This document shows, in pieces, positions 9,030 to 17,714 of a DNA stretch of 50,876 nucleotides. Source of the stretch: Alphaproteobacteria bacterium (GTDB lineage: Bacteria > Pseudomonadota > Alphaproteobacteria > Micavibrionales > Micavibrionaceae); contig JABSQP010000003.1 in the NCBI GenBank assembly GCA_013215815.1, positions 95,520-146,395 of the forward strand. Direction: 5' to 3'. Within the stretch, counting starts at the first letter, position 1; the number at the start of each line of letters is the position of its first letter. Both the position numbers and the translations under genes were made by a program. Below the pieces are notes generated by a model. That model saw only the letters and a program-made list of their open reading frames with translations, was not told where the DNA came from and did no database searches.

Positions 9030-10325
9030 ATGCGTTACCTACCTCAAACAAATGCAGCAAGAAAAGAAATGATGGAAACTATCGGCATTTCAAATGTTGA
9101 TGAGCTTTTCTGCCAAGTACCTGATAAAGCCTTTATTGACGGCAAGGCAAATGTGCCGGATCACAAAGGCGAACTTGAAGTAGAGCGCATTATGCAATCC
9201 TACGCCGACCAAAACGTAGATGCCTTAACAAACCGCTTCTTCCTTGGGGCTGGCGTTTATTTTCACCACGTACCAGCAAGCGTTGATTACATCATTCAGC
9301 GTTCAGAGTTCTTAACTGCATACACACCGTATCAGCCGGAAATCGCACAAGGTACATTGCAGTACCTCTTCGAATTCCAAACAATGATTGCGCAAATCAC
9401 AGGTCAGGAAGTGGCAAATGCATCACTTTATGACGGTGCGACAGCAATGGGTGAAGCGGCTTTGATGGCAATGCGTATCACACGCCGTGACAAAGTTTGC
9501 TACGCCAACGAAATTCACCCACAGTATGTTGAAGTGACAGAAACGTACCTCAATAATAACGATGCGAAAAGCTACTCAGCGAAGGAAGACCCAAGTAATA
9601 TTGAAGATGATACAGCTTGTGTAATTGTTCAATCTCCTGACTTCTTCGGTAAACCGCATGCTTATGACGCGTGGCGTAAAGCGTGCGATGAGAAAGGCGC
9701 GCTTCTTGTTGTTGTGATTAACGAGATCGTTTCTCTCGGATTACTCCCTGCTCCGGCAGATGCTGATATCGTTTGTGGTGAAGCACAAAGTATCGGTGTT
9801 GCCATGTCTTATGGTGGTCCGCACCTTGGTTTCTTCGCATGTCGTCAGAAATACATTCGCCAAATGCCTGGCCGTGTATGTGGTGAGACAATCGATGCAG
9901 ATGGAAAACGCGGTTACGTGCTGACACTTTCAACACGTGAGCAGCACATTCGCCGCGAAAAAGCGACATCAAACATTTGTACAAACCAGGGCCTTTGCGC
10001 CCTTGCCTTTACGGTGCATATGGCACTTCTTGGCGAGGATGGCTTTAAAGATCTTGCTCGTATCAATCATGAAAAAGCATGTCAGCTTGCTGATAGTGTC
10101 ACATCAATTGATGGTATTTCACTTGCGAACGACACGTTCTTTAATGAGATCGCAGTAAAACTACCAGCCGGTAAGAGCGCACCAAAACTTGTGCAAGATT
10201 TGGCAGATCAAAACATCATTGCAGGTTACGCTGCGAATGAAGACACTCTTCTTATCGCCGTGACAGAAATTGCAACAGAAGGCGGTATGAAAGCCCTCAC
10301 AGAAGCCATCAAAGGAGCTCTATAA
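9030..10325 (+). CDS. gcvPA: GcvPA: glycine decarboxylase P protein, subunit 1
   Basis: N-terminal half of the PLP-dependent glycine decarboxylase in organisms with a split P protein. It works as a heterotetramer with GcvPB. 431 residues, normal for the subunit. Visible features include the N-terminal MRYLPQT, the FLGAGVYFHHVPASVDYII region, YTPYQPEIAQGTLQYLFEFQ, the YGGPHLGFFACR segment and TREQHIRREKATSNICTNQ. It lacks the PLP lysine, which is in GcvPB. Its stop overlaps the gcvPB start by one base. Confidence 0.97.
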   Translation: MRYLPQTNAARKEMMETIGISNVDELFCQVPDKAFIDGKANVPDHKGELEVERIMQSYADQNVDALTNRFFLGAGVYFHHVPASVDYIIQRSEFLTAYTPYQPEIAQGTLQYLFEFQTMIAQITGQEVANASLYDGATAMGEAALMAMRITRRDKVCYANEIHPQYVEVTETYLNNNDAKSYSAKEDPSNIEDDTACVIVQSPDFFGKPHAYDAWRKACDEKGALLVVVINEIVSLGLLPAPADADIVCGEAQSIGVAMSYGGPHLGFFACRQKYIRQMPGRVCGETIDADGKRGYVLTLSTREQHIRREKATSNICTNQGLCALAFTVHMALLGEDGFKDLARINHEKACQLADSVTSIDGISLANDTFFNEIAVKLPAGKSAPKLVQDLADQNIIAGYAANEDTLLIAVTEIATEGGMKALTEAIKGAL

Positions 10326-11851
10326 TGACAAACGCAGCAGCTCTTAACGACAATATGGACATAGATACAATGGAAATCCAAGACGACACACGCGGCCTTC
10401 ACTATGATGAGAATCTTCTCTACGAAAAAGAACGTTGCGATAGACCAGGTGTTGACCTACCACCTCCAGAAGGCACACCTCTTCGCACAGGTTTTGAAGC
10501 GCGCGGTGATATCGGCCTTTCACAAGTAAGCGAACCACAAGTCGTTCGCCATTTTGTACGCCTATCAACAAAGAACTACTCAATCGACAGTGGTTTCTTC
10601 CCGCTTGGATCATGTACAATGAAGCACAACCCGCGTATCAACGAAAAGAATGCGCGTATAGCTGGCTTTGCACATATCCACCCAATGCAGCCTGAAAGCA
10701 CTGTTCAAGGCGCCTTAGCGGTTATGCACGACCTTCAGGGGTGGCTCGCTGAACTAACGGGCCTTCCGGGTGTTTGTTTAACACCTGCAGCTGGTGCACA
10801 CGGTGAGCTTGCCGGCGTAATGACAATTGCTCGAGCGCATGAACTACAAGGCAACACACATAAAAAAGTGATGTTGGTTCCTGACTCTGCGCACGGAACG
10901 AACCCTGCGACAGCGGCAATGTGCGGCTTTGATATCCGCGTTATTCCAACGAAAGAAACTGGCCGTGTAACAGTTGAAGCGTTTAAAGAAGCGCTTGGCG
11001 ATGGTAACGACGTTGCAGGTATGATGGTCACAAACCCGAATACATGCGGCCTTTTTGAAACAGACATCGCAGAGATCGTTGATCTTCTTCATGACGCTGG
11101 TGGTTACTTCTACTGTGACGGTGCGAACTTTAACGCGCTTGTCGGTAAGATCCGTCCGGGTGATTTCGGCGTGGATGTTATGCACCTTAACCTGCACAAG
11201 ACATTCTCAACACCGCACGGCGGAGGTGGTCCAGGTTCTGGCCCTATCTGTGTGGCAGAGTCTCTTCGTCCATACATCCCGTCCCCTCTTGTTCTTAAAG
11301 AAGGTGACACATACCGCCTAGAACGCGATGGTGAGCGTGAGACACAGTGTGGCCGCCTCAAGGGCTTTCAAGGACAATTCGGCATGCACGTGCGCGCACT
11401 GAGCTATATGCTTTCACACGGCGCAGATGGCTTAAAACAGGTTTCTGAGGACGCTGTTCTGAATGCAAACTACATTCAAGCCAGCCTGAAAGATGACTTC
11501 CACGCGCCATTTGAAGGCCCAATGATGCACGAAGCACTCTTTACCGAGAAATATCAGAAAGAGCACGGCGTTACGACGCTTGATATTGCGAAAGGCTTGA
11601 TCGAATACGGAATGCACCCAATGACTGTTTACTTCCCGCTTGTTGTAAACGGTGCGATGTTGATTGAACCTACAGAAACGGAAGGTAAAGACGCCATTGA
11701 CCGATTCATCGACGTGATGAAGAAATTGGCAGCAGATGCGCGTAACGGTGATGTGGAGAAATTCCACAACTACCCACAATCGGCGCCGACAAAACGCCTC
11801 GACGAAGTCACCGCGGCAAGACAACCAAAATTACGTTGGAGTGAAGCATAA
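10325..11851 (+). CDS. gcvPB: GcvPB: glycine decarboxylase P protein, subunit 2
   Basis: Catalytic PLP-binding subunit of the split P protein. 508 residues. The cofactor lysine is about residue 292 in MHLNLHKTFSTPHGGGGPG. The upstream segment FFPLGSCTMKHNPR and the glycine-binding region TPAAGAHGEL are typical. It starts on the last base of the gcvPA stop and ends two bases before the next ORF, so the downstream oxygenase is probably on the same transcript and translationally coupled. Confidence 0.97.
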   Translation: MTNAAALNDNMDIDTMEIQDDTRGLHYDENLLYEKERCDRPGVDLPPPEGTPLRTGFEARGDIGLSQVSEPQVVRHFVRLSTKNYSIDSGFFPLGSCTMKHNPRINEKNARIAGFAHIHPMQPESTVQGALAVMHDLQGWLAELTGLPGVCLTPAAGAHGELAGVMTIARAHELQGNTHKKVMLVPDSAHGTNPATAAMCGFDIRVIPTKETGRVTVEAFKEALGDGNDVAGMMVTNPNTCGLFETDIAEIVDLLHDAGGYFYCDGANFNALVGKIRPGDFGVDVMHLNLHKTFSTPHGGGGPGSGPICVAESLRPYIPSPLVLKEGDTYRLERDGERETQCGRLKGFQGQFGMHVRALSYMLSHGADGLKQVSEDAVLNANYIQASLKDDFHAPFEGPMMHEALFTEKYQKEHGVTTLDIAKGLIEYGMHPMTVYFPLVVNGAMLIEPTETEGKDAIDRFIDVMKKLAADARNGDVEKFHNYPQSAPTKRLDEVTAARQPKLRWSEA

Positions 11852-11853
11852 AC

Positions 11854-12492
11854 ATGGAGTATTTCAAGCACCTTCAAAATGTTGATGTTGTTCCTTTTCT
11901 AGAGGAAATTGAACAAAATGAAGATGCGTGGCTTGAAAACACATCGCGTCAGGAGAAAGTCTCCGCACAGAAAGAAACGCAAACAATCGTACTGCGCAAC
12001 GCTGTCACTCGTGATGATATCTCCATTAATGAAAACCAAGAATGTGCATGGACACACCTTGCTAAACGCTTTCCAGTTGCTACAAAATTTATGGAAGAGG
12101 TCGCGCACAGTATGGACGCAACCCTATCCCGAGCAACTATTGTACGCTTACAGCCAAAAGGCAATGTTTACCTCCACACAGATCACGGTTCTTATTATTT
12201 CATAAGAAAGCGCCTACACCTTGTTTTACAAAGTCTAAAGGGCAGCATGCTCATGTCAGGTGGAGAAAAAGTGCTTATGCGCGAAGGCGAGCTATGGTGG
12301 TTTGACAATAAACAACACCATCAAGCAATCAACAATTCTGATGATTGGCGTATTCATTTCATCTTTGATATTTTGCCAAATGAAAATGCCAGATTGGCAA
12401 AAAACCCGCTTAAATTTGAAAAAGTTGCAGAACACCTTGCAAAAGCCGAACCGTTCCACACATCATCAGTTCCTATAAAAGTAGATGATTAA
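11854..12492 (+). CDS. aspartyl/asparaginyl beta-hydroxylase-fold oxygenase, copy 1
   Basis: 212 residues matching the Asp/Asn beta-hydroxylase (AspH/LpxO-like) double-stranded beta-helix family. Sequence seen: RLQPKGNVYLHTD with iron-ligand candidates His108 and Asp110, RLHLVL after Arg120, GELWWFDN, then QHHQAINNS (His155/His156) and WRIHFIFD with an Arg (166) suited to bind 2-oxoglutarate. The fold implies Fe(II)/2-oxoglutarate hydroxylation of a protein or small molecule; the substrate is unknown. It starts two bases after the gcvPB stop, so it is likely part of the gcv operon. It has a closely similar tandem copy 66 bp downstream, aligning without gaps over about the first 175 residues. 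Confidence 0.85.
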   Translation: MEYFKHLQNVDVVPFLEEIEQNEDAWLENTSRQEKVSAQKETQTIVLRNAVTRDDISINENQECAWTHLAKRFPVATKFMEEVAHSMDATLSRATIVRLQPKGNVYLHTDHGSYYFIRKRLHLVLQSLKGSMLMSGGEKVLMREGELWWFDNKQHHQAINNSDDWRIHFIFDILPNENARLAKNPLKFEKVAEHLAKAEPFHTSSVPIKVDD

Positions 12493-12543
12493 GCTGTTTT
12501 TCAGCCATACGACTTAAACAACTACTAAAATAACTTCAGTCTA

Positions 12544-12552
12544 TGGTACAAT
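12544..12552 (+). promoter_or_regulatory. extended -10 promoter of the second oxygenase gene
   Basis: TGG-TACAAT: an extended -10 (TG at 12544-12545, TACAAT 12547-12552), followed by six bases and ATG 12559. There is no good -35 hexamer. Instead TTAA-N7-CTAA (12514-12528), one base off a CtrA-type box, lies in the -35 region. The CtrA reading is speculative. Confidence 0.5.
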
Positions 12553-12558
12553 TTCCTT

Positions 12559-13170
12559 ATGGAATTTTTCAAACCTTTACAAAAAGTCGATGTAGCTCCT
12601 TTTCTTAAGGAAGTTGAAGAGAATGAGGACGCATGGCTCTTCAATACAAGCAGACAAGATAAAAATAAGATACAGCGCGAGACACAGACAATTGCTTTGC
12701 GCAACGCTGTTCCACGAGATGATCTTCATATCAATGAAAACCAAGAAAGTGAGTGGAAGGAACTCGCCCCCCGCTTTCCCTTAGCGTGCAAATTTATGGA
12801 GAATGTCGCCACACAAATGAACGGCACTCTCTCACGCGCGGTTATCGTAAGATTGCAACCTAAAGGTAATGTATACCTGCATATTGATGATGGCGCTTAC
12901 TACCTTATTCGCCATCGTCTCCACCTTGTTCTTAAAAGCGAAAAAGGCAGTCTCATGATGTCTGGTGGAGAAAAGTGCCTCATGCGTGAGGGTGAACTCT
13001 GGTTCTTTGACAATCGTCAGCATCATCAGGCAATCAATAACTCTGATGATTGGCGTATTCATTTTATCTTTGATGTTCTACCAAACAAATATCAAGAATT
13101 GGCAAAGAATCCGATCGAATTGAATGAAGTATCTCGACGATTAGCGACGAAAAAAGAGACCAAGGAATAA
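12559..13170 (+). CDS. aspartyl/asparaginyl beta-hydroxylase-fold oxygenase, copy 2
   Basis: 203 residues, tandem paralogue of the preceding gene with identical numbering of key residues: His108 and Asp110 in YLHIDDG, RHRLHLVL, GELWFFDN, His155/156 in QHHQAINNS and Arg166 in WRIHFIFD. Both copies keep every predicted iron and 2-oxoglutarate residue, so neither looks decayed. They differ mainly at the C-terminus and in the 30-70 region. Unlike copy 1 it has its own extended -10 promoter six bases before ATG, and so may be expressed independently of the gcv operon. It ends 12 bp before the convergent nhaD gene. Confidence 0.85.
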   Translation: MEFFKPLQKVDVAPFLKEVEENEDAWLFNTSRQDKNKIQRETQTIALRNAVPRDDLHINENQESEWKELAPRFPLACKFMENVATQMNGTLSRAVIVRLQPKGNVYLHIDDGAYYLIRHRLHLVLKSEKGSLMMSGGEKCLMREGELWFFDNRQHHQAINNSDDWRIHFIFDVLPNKYQELAKNPIELNEVSRRLATKKETKE

Positions 13171-13182
13171 GAATATTTCTTC

Positions 13183-14613
13183 TTACTCTACACCAACTAA
13201 ATTACCGTTAATCCAGAAGTGTACTGCAATTGATGCAGCATAGCCTAACGAAATAACTGGCGCCCACTTAAGGTGCCCAAAGAATGTGTACTGACCGCGC
13301 GCAACGCCCATCAAAGCTACACCTGCAGCCGAGCCAATAGATAACATTGAACCACCAACACCACATGTAAGCGTTACAAGCAACCACTGAAATTGATCAA
13401 GAGGTGGATCCATACTAAGGATAGCAAACATCACAGGTATGTTATCAATGATCGCCGAAGCAAAGCCCATCAAAATATTCGTAACACTCTCACCTAGACC
13501 GCCATACATGGTAGTAGACAACAACTCTAAATAACCGATATATGTTAGACCACCAACACTGAAAATCACACCAAAGAAGAAAAGAAGTGTATCCCATTCA
13601 GCGTTTGCTACTTGCTCCAAAATATCAAATTGACCATCACGTTGCTTACCAACCTTGCGGATAAAAAAGGCTGTGATCATCAGCAAGCTCATCCCTGTCA
13701 TCATCCCCATGAATGGTGGTAAGCCGAGAAAATTCTCAAAACCAACAGCCATAGCAATCGTTGACAGACCTAAGAAAATGATAAATTTCGCACCGCGCTT
13801 CATTTTCACCTCTTCTTTCAAAGCTAGCGGTTTATGAGGCGTAATAAAGAAACTCATAATAAAGGCCGGTACAATAAAACATGCTAGAGATGGTAGGAAC
13901 AATGGGAAGAAGTCGACAAATTCGACATGACCAGCCTGCCATACCATCAACGTTGTAATGTCTCCAAATGGAGAGAAAGCACCACCAGCATTCGCCGCGT
14001 TCACAATGTTTATACAAGCAATAGCCACAAATTTAGGATCGTTTGCCCCCACAGCCATCACAACTGCGCCAAGCACCAAGGCTGTCGTCAAGTTATCGGC
14101 GATTGGAGACAACATAAAAGCGAATACGCCTGTCGCCCAAAAAAGCTGGCGCATATTCATACCAGCACGCACCAACTTTGCACGCAACGTTGCAAAGACC
14201 TGTCTCTCCTGAAGAGCTGCAATATAAGTCATCGCAGCAAGCAAGAATAAGAAAAGAGACGCATACTCCTCAAGACCATGTAGAACAGCTTTATGAACTG
14301 CATGGTGATCGATCCCATAATCTGGCGCCATAATACCGATCGTAACCCAGATAATACCAGCTCCGAGCATAACAGGCTTTGATTTACGCAAATGCGTTTG
14401 CTCTTCAAATAAAACTGCCAAATAAGAAAAGAAGAATACGACAAGCGCAAACATAGCCCCAGGATGGGCAATCATACTGATTTTTTCTGCGTGCCCTCCT
14501 GCATCATCGCCAGCAATGACAGGCATTCCCAAGAGGCCGATCATGACGAATAACGAAGAGAAGATAATCGCCAAATTTTTATATGAAAGATTACGAAATA
14601 AAGTAAGTTGCAC
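13183..14613 (-). CDS. nhaD: NhaD: Na+/H+ antiporter
   Basis: 476-residue inner-membrane antiporter of the NhaD / ion transporter superfamily, exchanging Na+ (or Li+) for protons. About twelve hydrophobic segments. Family-type features are the cytoplasmic/periplasmic motifs PIADNLTTALVLGAV, NAANAGGAFSPFGDITTLMVW, and SAIIDNIPVMFAILSMDP near the C-terminus, each with charged or polar residues inside membrane segments. It starts at GTG 14613 with AAAGG about 10 nt upstream. It is convergent with the oxygenase pair and divergent from the lipoprotein gene. It suggests life at raised salinity or alkalinity, which is an inference. Confidence 0.93.
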   Translation of the reverse strand: MQLTLFRNLSYKNLAIIFSSLFVMIGLLGMPVIAGDDAGGHAEKISMIAHPGAMFALVVFFFSYLAVLFEEQTHLRKSKPVMLGAGIIWVTIGIMAPDYGIDHHAVHKAVLHGLEEYASLFLFLLAAMTYIAALQERQVFATLRAKLVRAGMNMRQLFWATGVFAFMLSPIADNLTTALVLGAVVMAVGANDPKFVAIACINIVNAANAGGAFSPFGDITTLMVWQAGHVEFVDFFPLFLPSLACFIVPAFIMSFFITPHKPLALKEEVKMKRGAKFIIFLGLSTIAMAVGFENFLGLPPFMGMMTGMSLLMITAFFIRKVGKQRDGQFDILEQVANAEWDTLLFFFGVIFSVGGLTYIGYLELLSTTMYGGLGESVTNILMGFASAIIDNIPVMFAILSMDPPLDQFQWLLVTLTCGVGGSMLSIGSAAGVALMGVARGQYTFFGHLKWAPVISLGYAASIAVHFWINGNLVGVE

Positions 14614-14706
14614 GTGATTAAGCCTTTTTGAAATTAGCTGCAGATAAAACCAGATACAATTCTGGCAGAGCTACCCTTTTTGTCAACTCTAGCCTATGTT
14701 TATGAC

Positions 14707-15234
14707 ATGAAACTATGGTCTTTAATTCTTATGCTGCTCATTGCGGCGTGTAGCCCATCACCGCGCGCTCAAAATGGCCTTACTCCGATGCCAGAGCTTG
14801 AAGAACTGGGGGAAGGAGAATTGCGCATAGCAATGGATAATTATCTAATATCCAGCAAATCCCCTCTCAATTCACAATATGAGTATGCATTTGTGGATTT
14901 AGACAATAATGGTCGCCGCGACGCTCTCGTATTAATGAAATTACCATATACGCATTGGTGCGGTTGGTCTGGTTGCCCCCTGCTCGTTTTTCGCGCCAAT
15001 ATTGACGATTTTTCTTTCATCTCACGATCAGAGAACATTCGAGGCCCTATATTTGTCGCTCAAACAGTATCGAACGGCCTACGTGATATTGTCATCCGTG
15101 CGTCTGGTACGAACACGCCAGATAGAAATGTTTTCCTATCGTTTGATGGACAGAATTACACATCAAATGCTTTAGCGGCACCTCAGTACCACATCACGCC
15201 TAGTACAGAAACGATGGATAAATTGTTTAGGTAA
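14707..15234 (+). CDS. predicted lipoprotein, unknown function
   Basis: 175 residues if started at ATG 14707. This start gives a clean lipoprotein signal (KLWSLILMLLIAAC, lipobox LIAAC, Cys about residue 17). A longer TTG-initiated frame from 14680 would bury the signal. The mature protein has a segment YAFVDLDNNGRRDALVLM resembling calcium-binding FG-GAP/dockerin-like DxDxNG loops, and a CGWSGCP pair of cysteines that may form a disulphide. I do not recognise a family. TATGTT lies six bases before the ATG, giving a leaderless-like layout. The stop abuts the stop of the convergent TerB-like gene with no spacing. Confidence 0.75.
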   Translation: MKLWSLILMLLIAACSPSPRAQNGLTPMPELEELGEGELRIAMDNYLISSKSPLNSQYEYAFVDLDNNGRRDALVLMKLPYTHWCGWSGCPLLVFRANIDDFSFISRSENIRGPIFVAQTVSNGLRDIVIRASGTNTPDRNVFLSFDGQNYTSNALAAPQYHITPSTETMDKLFR

Positions 15235-15714
15235 TTAAGCTCTCAGCAATTGACCAAGAAAATTGAACATACTTTGGCCCTGTGTATTAGATGTATTCTT
15301 AAACAACCATTGCTTACCACACAGTTCAATTTCAGACATGTTTTCGCGGCTCTCTTCTAATATAGCCCTATCCTCAACAGCAAACTCCTTATGCTCCAGG
15401 ACCTCAATAATGTGTTCTTCTTGTTCAGCAAGATCACCATCACACCAAGAGAGTGCTCGCGCGAGCATAAAAAAGGCTTTCTTATCTTGGGGGCTCTTTA
15501 TATTAGAAAACATCTCAGTAATATCTTGAGGTTCTTTGAAATCTTCAGAAAGTTGCGCTAACTGATTTTCAGAAAAATGTAGATCTCTAATCTGCTCATT
15601 CACAAAAGACACTTCATGTGGCGTTACAATTCCATCCGCATGAACCATTGCCACAACCGCGCGCCACATCGCGAAACGGCTTTCATCCATTACCTTATCA
15701 CTATGATCGTTCAT
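15235..15714 (-). CDS. TerB-like helical protein
   Basis: 159 residues, predicted all-helical and acidic. The opening ESRFAMWRAVVAMVHADGIVTPHEVSFV matches the TerB/DjlA-N type domain pattern (helix, then ADGxVxxxE). The later FMLARALSWCDGDLAEQEEHII is a second repeat of the same acidic motif (CDGDLAEQE). TerB-type domains occur in tellurite-resistance and membrane-associated co-chaperone proteins; the exact role here is unknown. The strong Shine-Dalgarno GAGGGG precedes ATG. It is divergent from the SOS-boxed polymerase. Confidence 0.7.
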   Translation of the reverse strand: MNDHSDKVMDESRFAMWRAVVAMVHADGIVTPHEVSFVNEQIRDLHFSENQLAQLSEDFKEPQDITEMFSNIKSPQDKKAFFMLARALSWCDGDLAEQEEHIIEVLEHKEFAVEDRAILEESRENMSEIELCGKQWLFKNTSNTQGQSMFNFLGQLLRA

Positions 15715-15798
15715 TATCCCCTCGCTAAAAACAAGTCCTCTATTATCTAGTATATCCCCCTAAAGCTTAATACCGTCTTACCAATCACGTCAAAACCC

Positions 15799-15838
15799 TT
15801 GATTATCCCAAGAAAATAATATAGAACAAATCATGAAC
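15799..15838 (+). promoter_or_regulatory. SOS promoter: sigma70-like elements with overlapping LexA box
   Basis: TTGATT (15799-15804), 17-nt spacer and TAGAAC (15822-15827). The -10 overlaps GAAC-N7-GAAC (15824-15827 and 15835-15838), which on the other strand is GTTC-N7-GTTC, the direct-repeat LexA operator known from Alphaproteobacteria. The box covers the ATG at 15833, so bound LexA would block initiation. No Shine-Dalgarno is present. Confidence 0.8.
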
Positions 15839-17143
15839 ATAAGTCAATATGAACCACAAAAAAACGGCTTAAAATGGCTGTTTTTAGACCTAAACAGCTA
15901 TTTTGCCAGCGTTGAACAACAAGAAACACCTCACCTGCAGGGCAAACCTGTTGCTGTCCTCCCCATGATGACCGACTCCACGTGCGCCATCGCCGCCTCA
16001 TACGAAGCCAAAAAATTTGGTATTAAGACAGGTACAAAAATATATGAAGCCAAAAGACTATGCCCCACTCTCCAGTGCGTTTTAGCGCGCCATGATATCT
16101 ACGTCGACTACCATCATAGAATATTAGAAGCGACCCAACATTGCCTTCCTGTTAACAAAGTGTGGTCCATTGATGAATTTGACTGCCTCCTCCTTGGCAA
16201 GGAAAGAGAGCCCGCAAAAGCAGCGGCGTTGGCCGGACGTATAAAACAATCTATTTATGACCACGTCGGGTCATCTATCAGATGCTCAATTGGTATTGGC
16301 CCTAATAGTTTTCTATCAAAGGTCGCAACCGAAATAGAAAAGCCAGACGGGCTCGTAATACTTCATCCAGACGACCTCCCGGGGCGCCTTTTGGAACTCC
16401 AACTCACCGATCTGCCTGGTATCAACATCGGTATGCTTAAACGCCTTCACAAAGCGCGCATTACAACAATGGAAGCTTTATGGAACACTTCTCCGAAACA
16501 ATGCCGTGCCATATGGCGCAGTGTTCAAGGAGAGCGTTTTTGGTACTGGTTACACGGTTATGATGTTCCCTATCAAGAAACAACACCTTCTATGGTTGGT
16601 CACTCCCGCGTTTTAGATCCTGATTTACGCGGCGCAGAAGCTACAAGACAAATGGCGAGACGTCTTCTCTTTAAGGCATGCACACGGTTAAGAAAAAAAG
16701 AACTTCACGCAACACACTTAACATTCAAAGTTGGGCTTGTTGACGGACGATACTGGCTCGGCACACAGAGTTTTAGCGCAATGCAAGATCCGTTTTCTAT
16801 ACTGCAGCACTTAGATCAACTGTGGGAGCAGATGACCTATGAATGCCACATAACAAGCTATCACTATAAGAGCCGGAAAATGATATTTAGGAAAGTATCA
16901 ACCCTACTACATGGGTTACAGGATGAGACAGCCATTACAGATGACCTGTTTACTGAATGCCTACCGACCTCAAAGAAAAAAAGAGAGAAAAATGAAAAAC
17001 TCGCAAGTGCAATGGACGCGCTACGAGATAAGTATCAAAAGGAACAAGTTTGGCTCGGCGTTACACCGCAAACATTAGCTGGGCATGTTGGCACAAAAAT
17101 CGCCTTCTCTCGCATACCTGATAAAGATGAGTTCAAATACTAA
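15833..17143 (+). CDS. Y-family DNA polymerase (DinB/UmuC/ImuB superfamily), LexA-controlled
   Basis: 436-residue translesion polymerase. The catalytic core keeps the metal ligands: Asp in WLFLDLNSYFASVEQ, and the Asp-Glu pair in VWSIDEFDC (where DinB has SIDEAxLD). SIGIGPNSFLSKVATEIEKPDG is the typical DinB-like palm/thumb segment, and DLPGINIGMLKRL is the helix-hairpin-helix. The little-finger region (about 240-350) follows, then a basic KKKREKNEK linker and a C-terminal tail. Retained carboxylates argue for a working polymerase, not a catalytically dead ImuB. It stands alone, without imuA or dnaE2 beside it. The LexA box over its start predicts DNA-damage induction. Related genes are sometimes mislabelled ImpB. 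Confidence 0.9.
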   Translation: MNISQYEPQKNGLKWLFLDLNSYFASVEQQETPHLQGKPVAVLPMMTDSTCAIAASYEAKKFGIKTGTKIYEAKRLCPTLQCVLARHDIYVDYHHRILEATQHCLPVNKVWSIDEFDCLLLGKEREPAKAAALAGRIKQSIYDHVGSSIRCSIGIGPNSFLSKVATEIEKPDGLVILHPDDLPGRLLELQLTDLPGINIGMLKRLHKARITTMEALWNTSPKQCRAIWRSVQGERFWYWLHGYDVPYQETTPSMVGHSRVLDPDLRGAEATRQMARRLLFKACTRLRKKELHATHLTFKVGLVDGRYWLGTQSFSAMQDPFSILQHLDQLWEQMTYECHITSYHYKSRKMIFRKVSTLLHGLQDETAITDDLFTECLPTSKKKREKNEKLASAMDALRDKYQKEQVWLGVTPQTLAGHVGTKIAFSRIPDKDEFKY

Positions 17144-17228
17144 TTTTTTCAACTAGGGGGTTGAAGCGCGTATCAAATCATGTTTTCATTTTCTTATGAC
17201 TAGAAACGCACAATTTTATAACAGCGGT

Positions 17229-17302
17229 GTAATACTGAAAACGCAAGGTTTTCAGGCTGCTTGTGCGCGTAAAATGTGCCCCTAAGGGCATCATATTTTT
17301 TT
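17229..17302 (+). ncRNA. candidate small RNA or terminated leader
   Basis: In the 241-bp gap after the polymerase gene there is a promoter-like pair, TTATGA (17194-17199) and TATAAC (17217-17222) with 17-nt spacing. It is followed by an 8-bp perfect hairpin CTGAAAAC/GTTTTCAG (17235-17255) and then a TGCCC/GGGCA hairpin (17277-17290) ending in a T-rich run (17291-17302). The layout fits a roughly 74-nt independent RNA, or an attenuated leader of the 17385 gene. No known RNA family is recognised. Confidence 0.4.
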
Positions 17303-17384
17303 ATTCAACACACGTGATTGATTTTATTGGCCTGCTCTAGCGCGGGCATCATTGTTTATAATTTTTATTATTTAGGAGAGAAAT

Positions 17385-17702
17385 ATGTCACTTGAATTTT
17401 CAAGTGTGCAAACCCTGACGCTTGTCTTTTCAGATACGCTTGCAAACGCAACTTTTGACAAAAAACAGGATGCACTTATAAAGCTGGCTGAATTTATAGA
17501 AGAAGCTGATCATATAGAAGACCCATGCTCTGGGGGAGAGCACATTATCGAAGCAATTTATCCTTTTTTCACGGAAAAATACGACCTGACACAACCCTTT
17601 AAATGGGCCTTGGCAAACCGGGATCTATTCATAAAAGACTACCAAGTTATTCGCGCGTTAGGCTTTGATGGATACACGCCAGATGGAGTTTTGGTTCCAT
17701 GA
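17385..17702 (+). CDS. uncharacterised 105-residue protein
   Basis: Small soluble acidic protein, not recognised. Start ATG 17385 has an excellent Shine-Dalgarno (TTTAGGAGAG), and a TATAAT box lies at 17357-17362. The sequence is helical (DALIKLAEFIEEADHIED, then IIEAIYPFFTEKYDL) and ends with a Gly/Tyr-rich segment. There is no signal peptide. It is convergent with trmFO, with a 12-bp gap, and lies directly downstream of the candidate small RNA. Confidence 0.7.
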   Translation: MSLEFSSVQTLTLVFSDTLANATFDKKQDALIKLAEFIEEADHIEDPCSGGEHIIEAIYPFFTEKYDLTQPFKWALANRDLFIKDYQVIRALGFDGYTPDGVLVP

Positions 17703-17714
17703 TAGAGGATAGCT

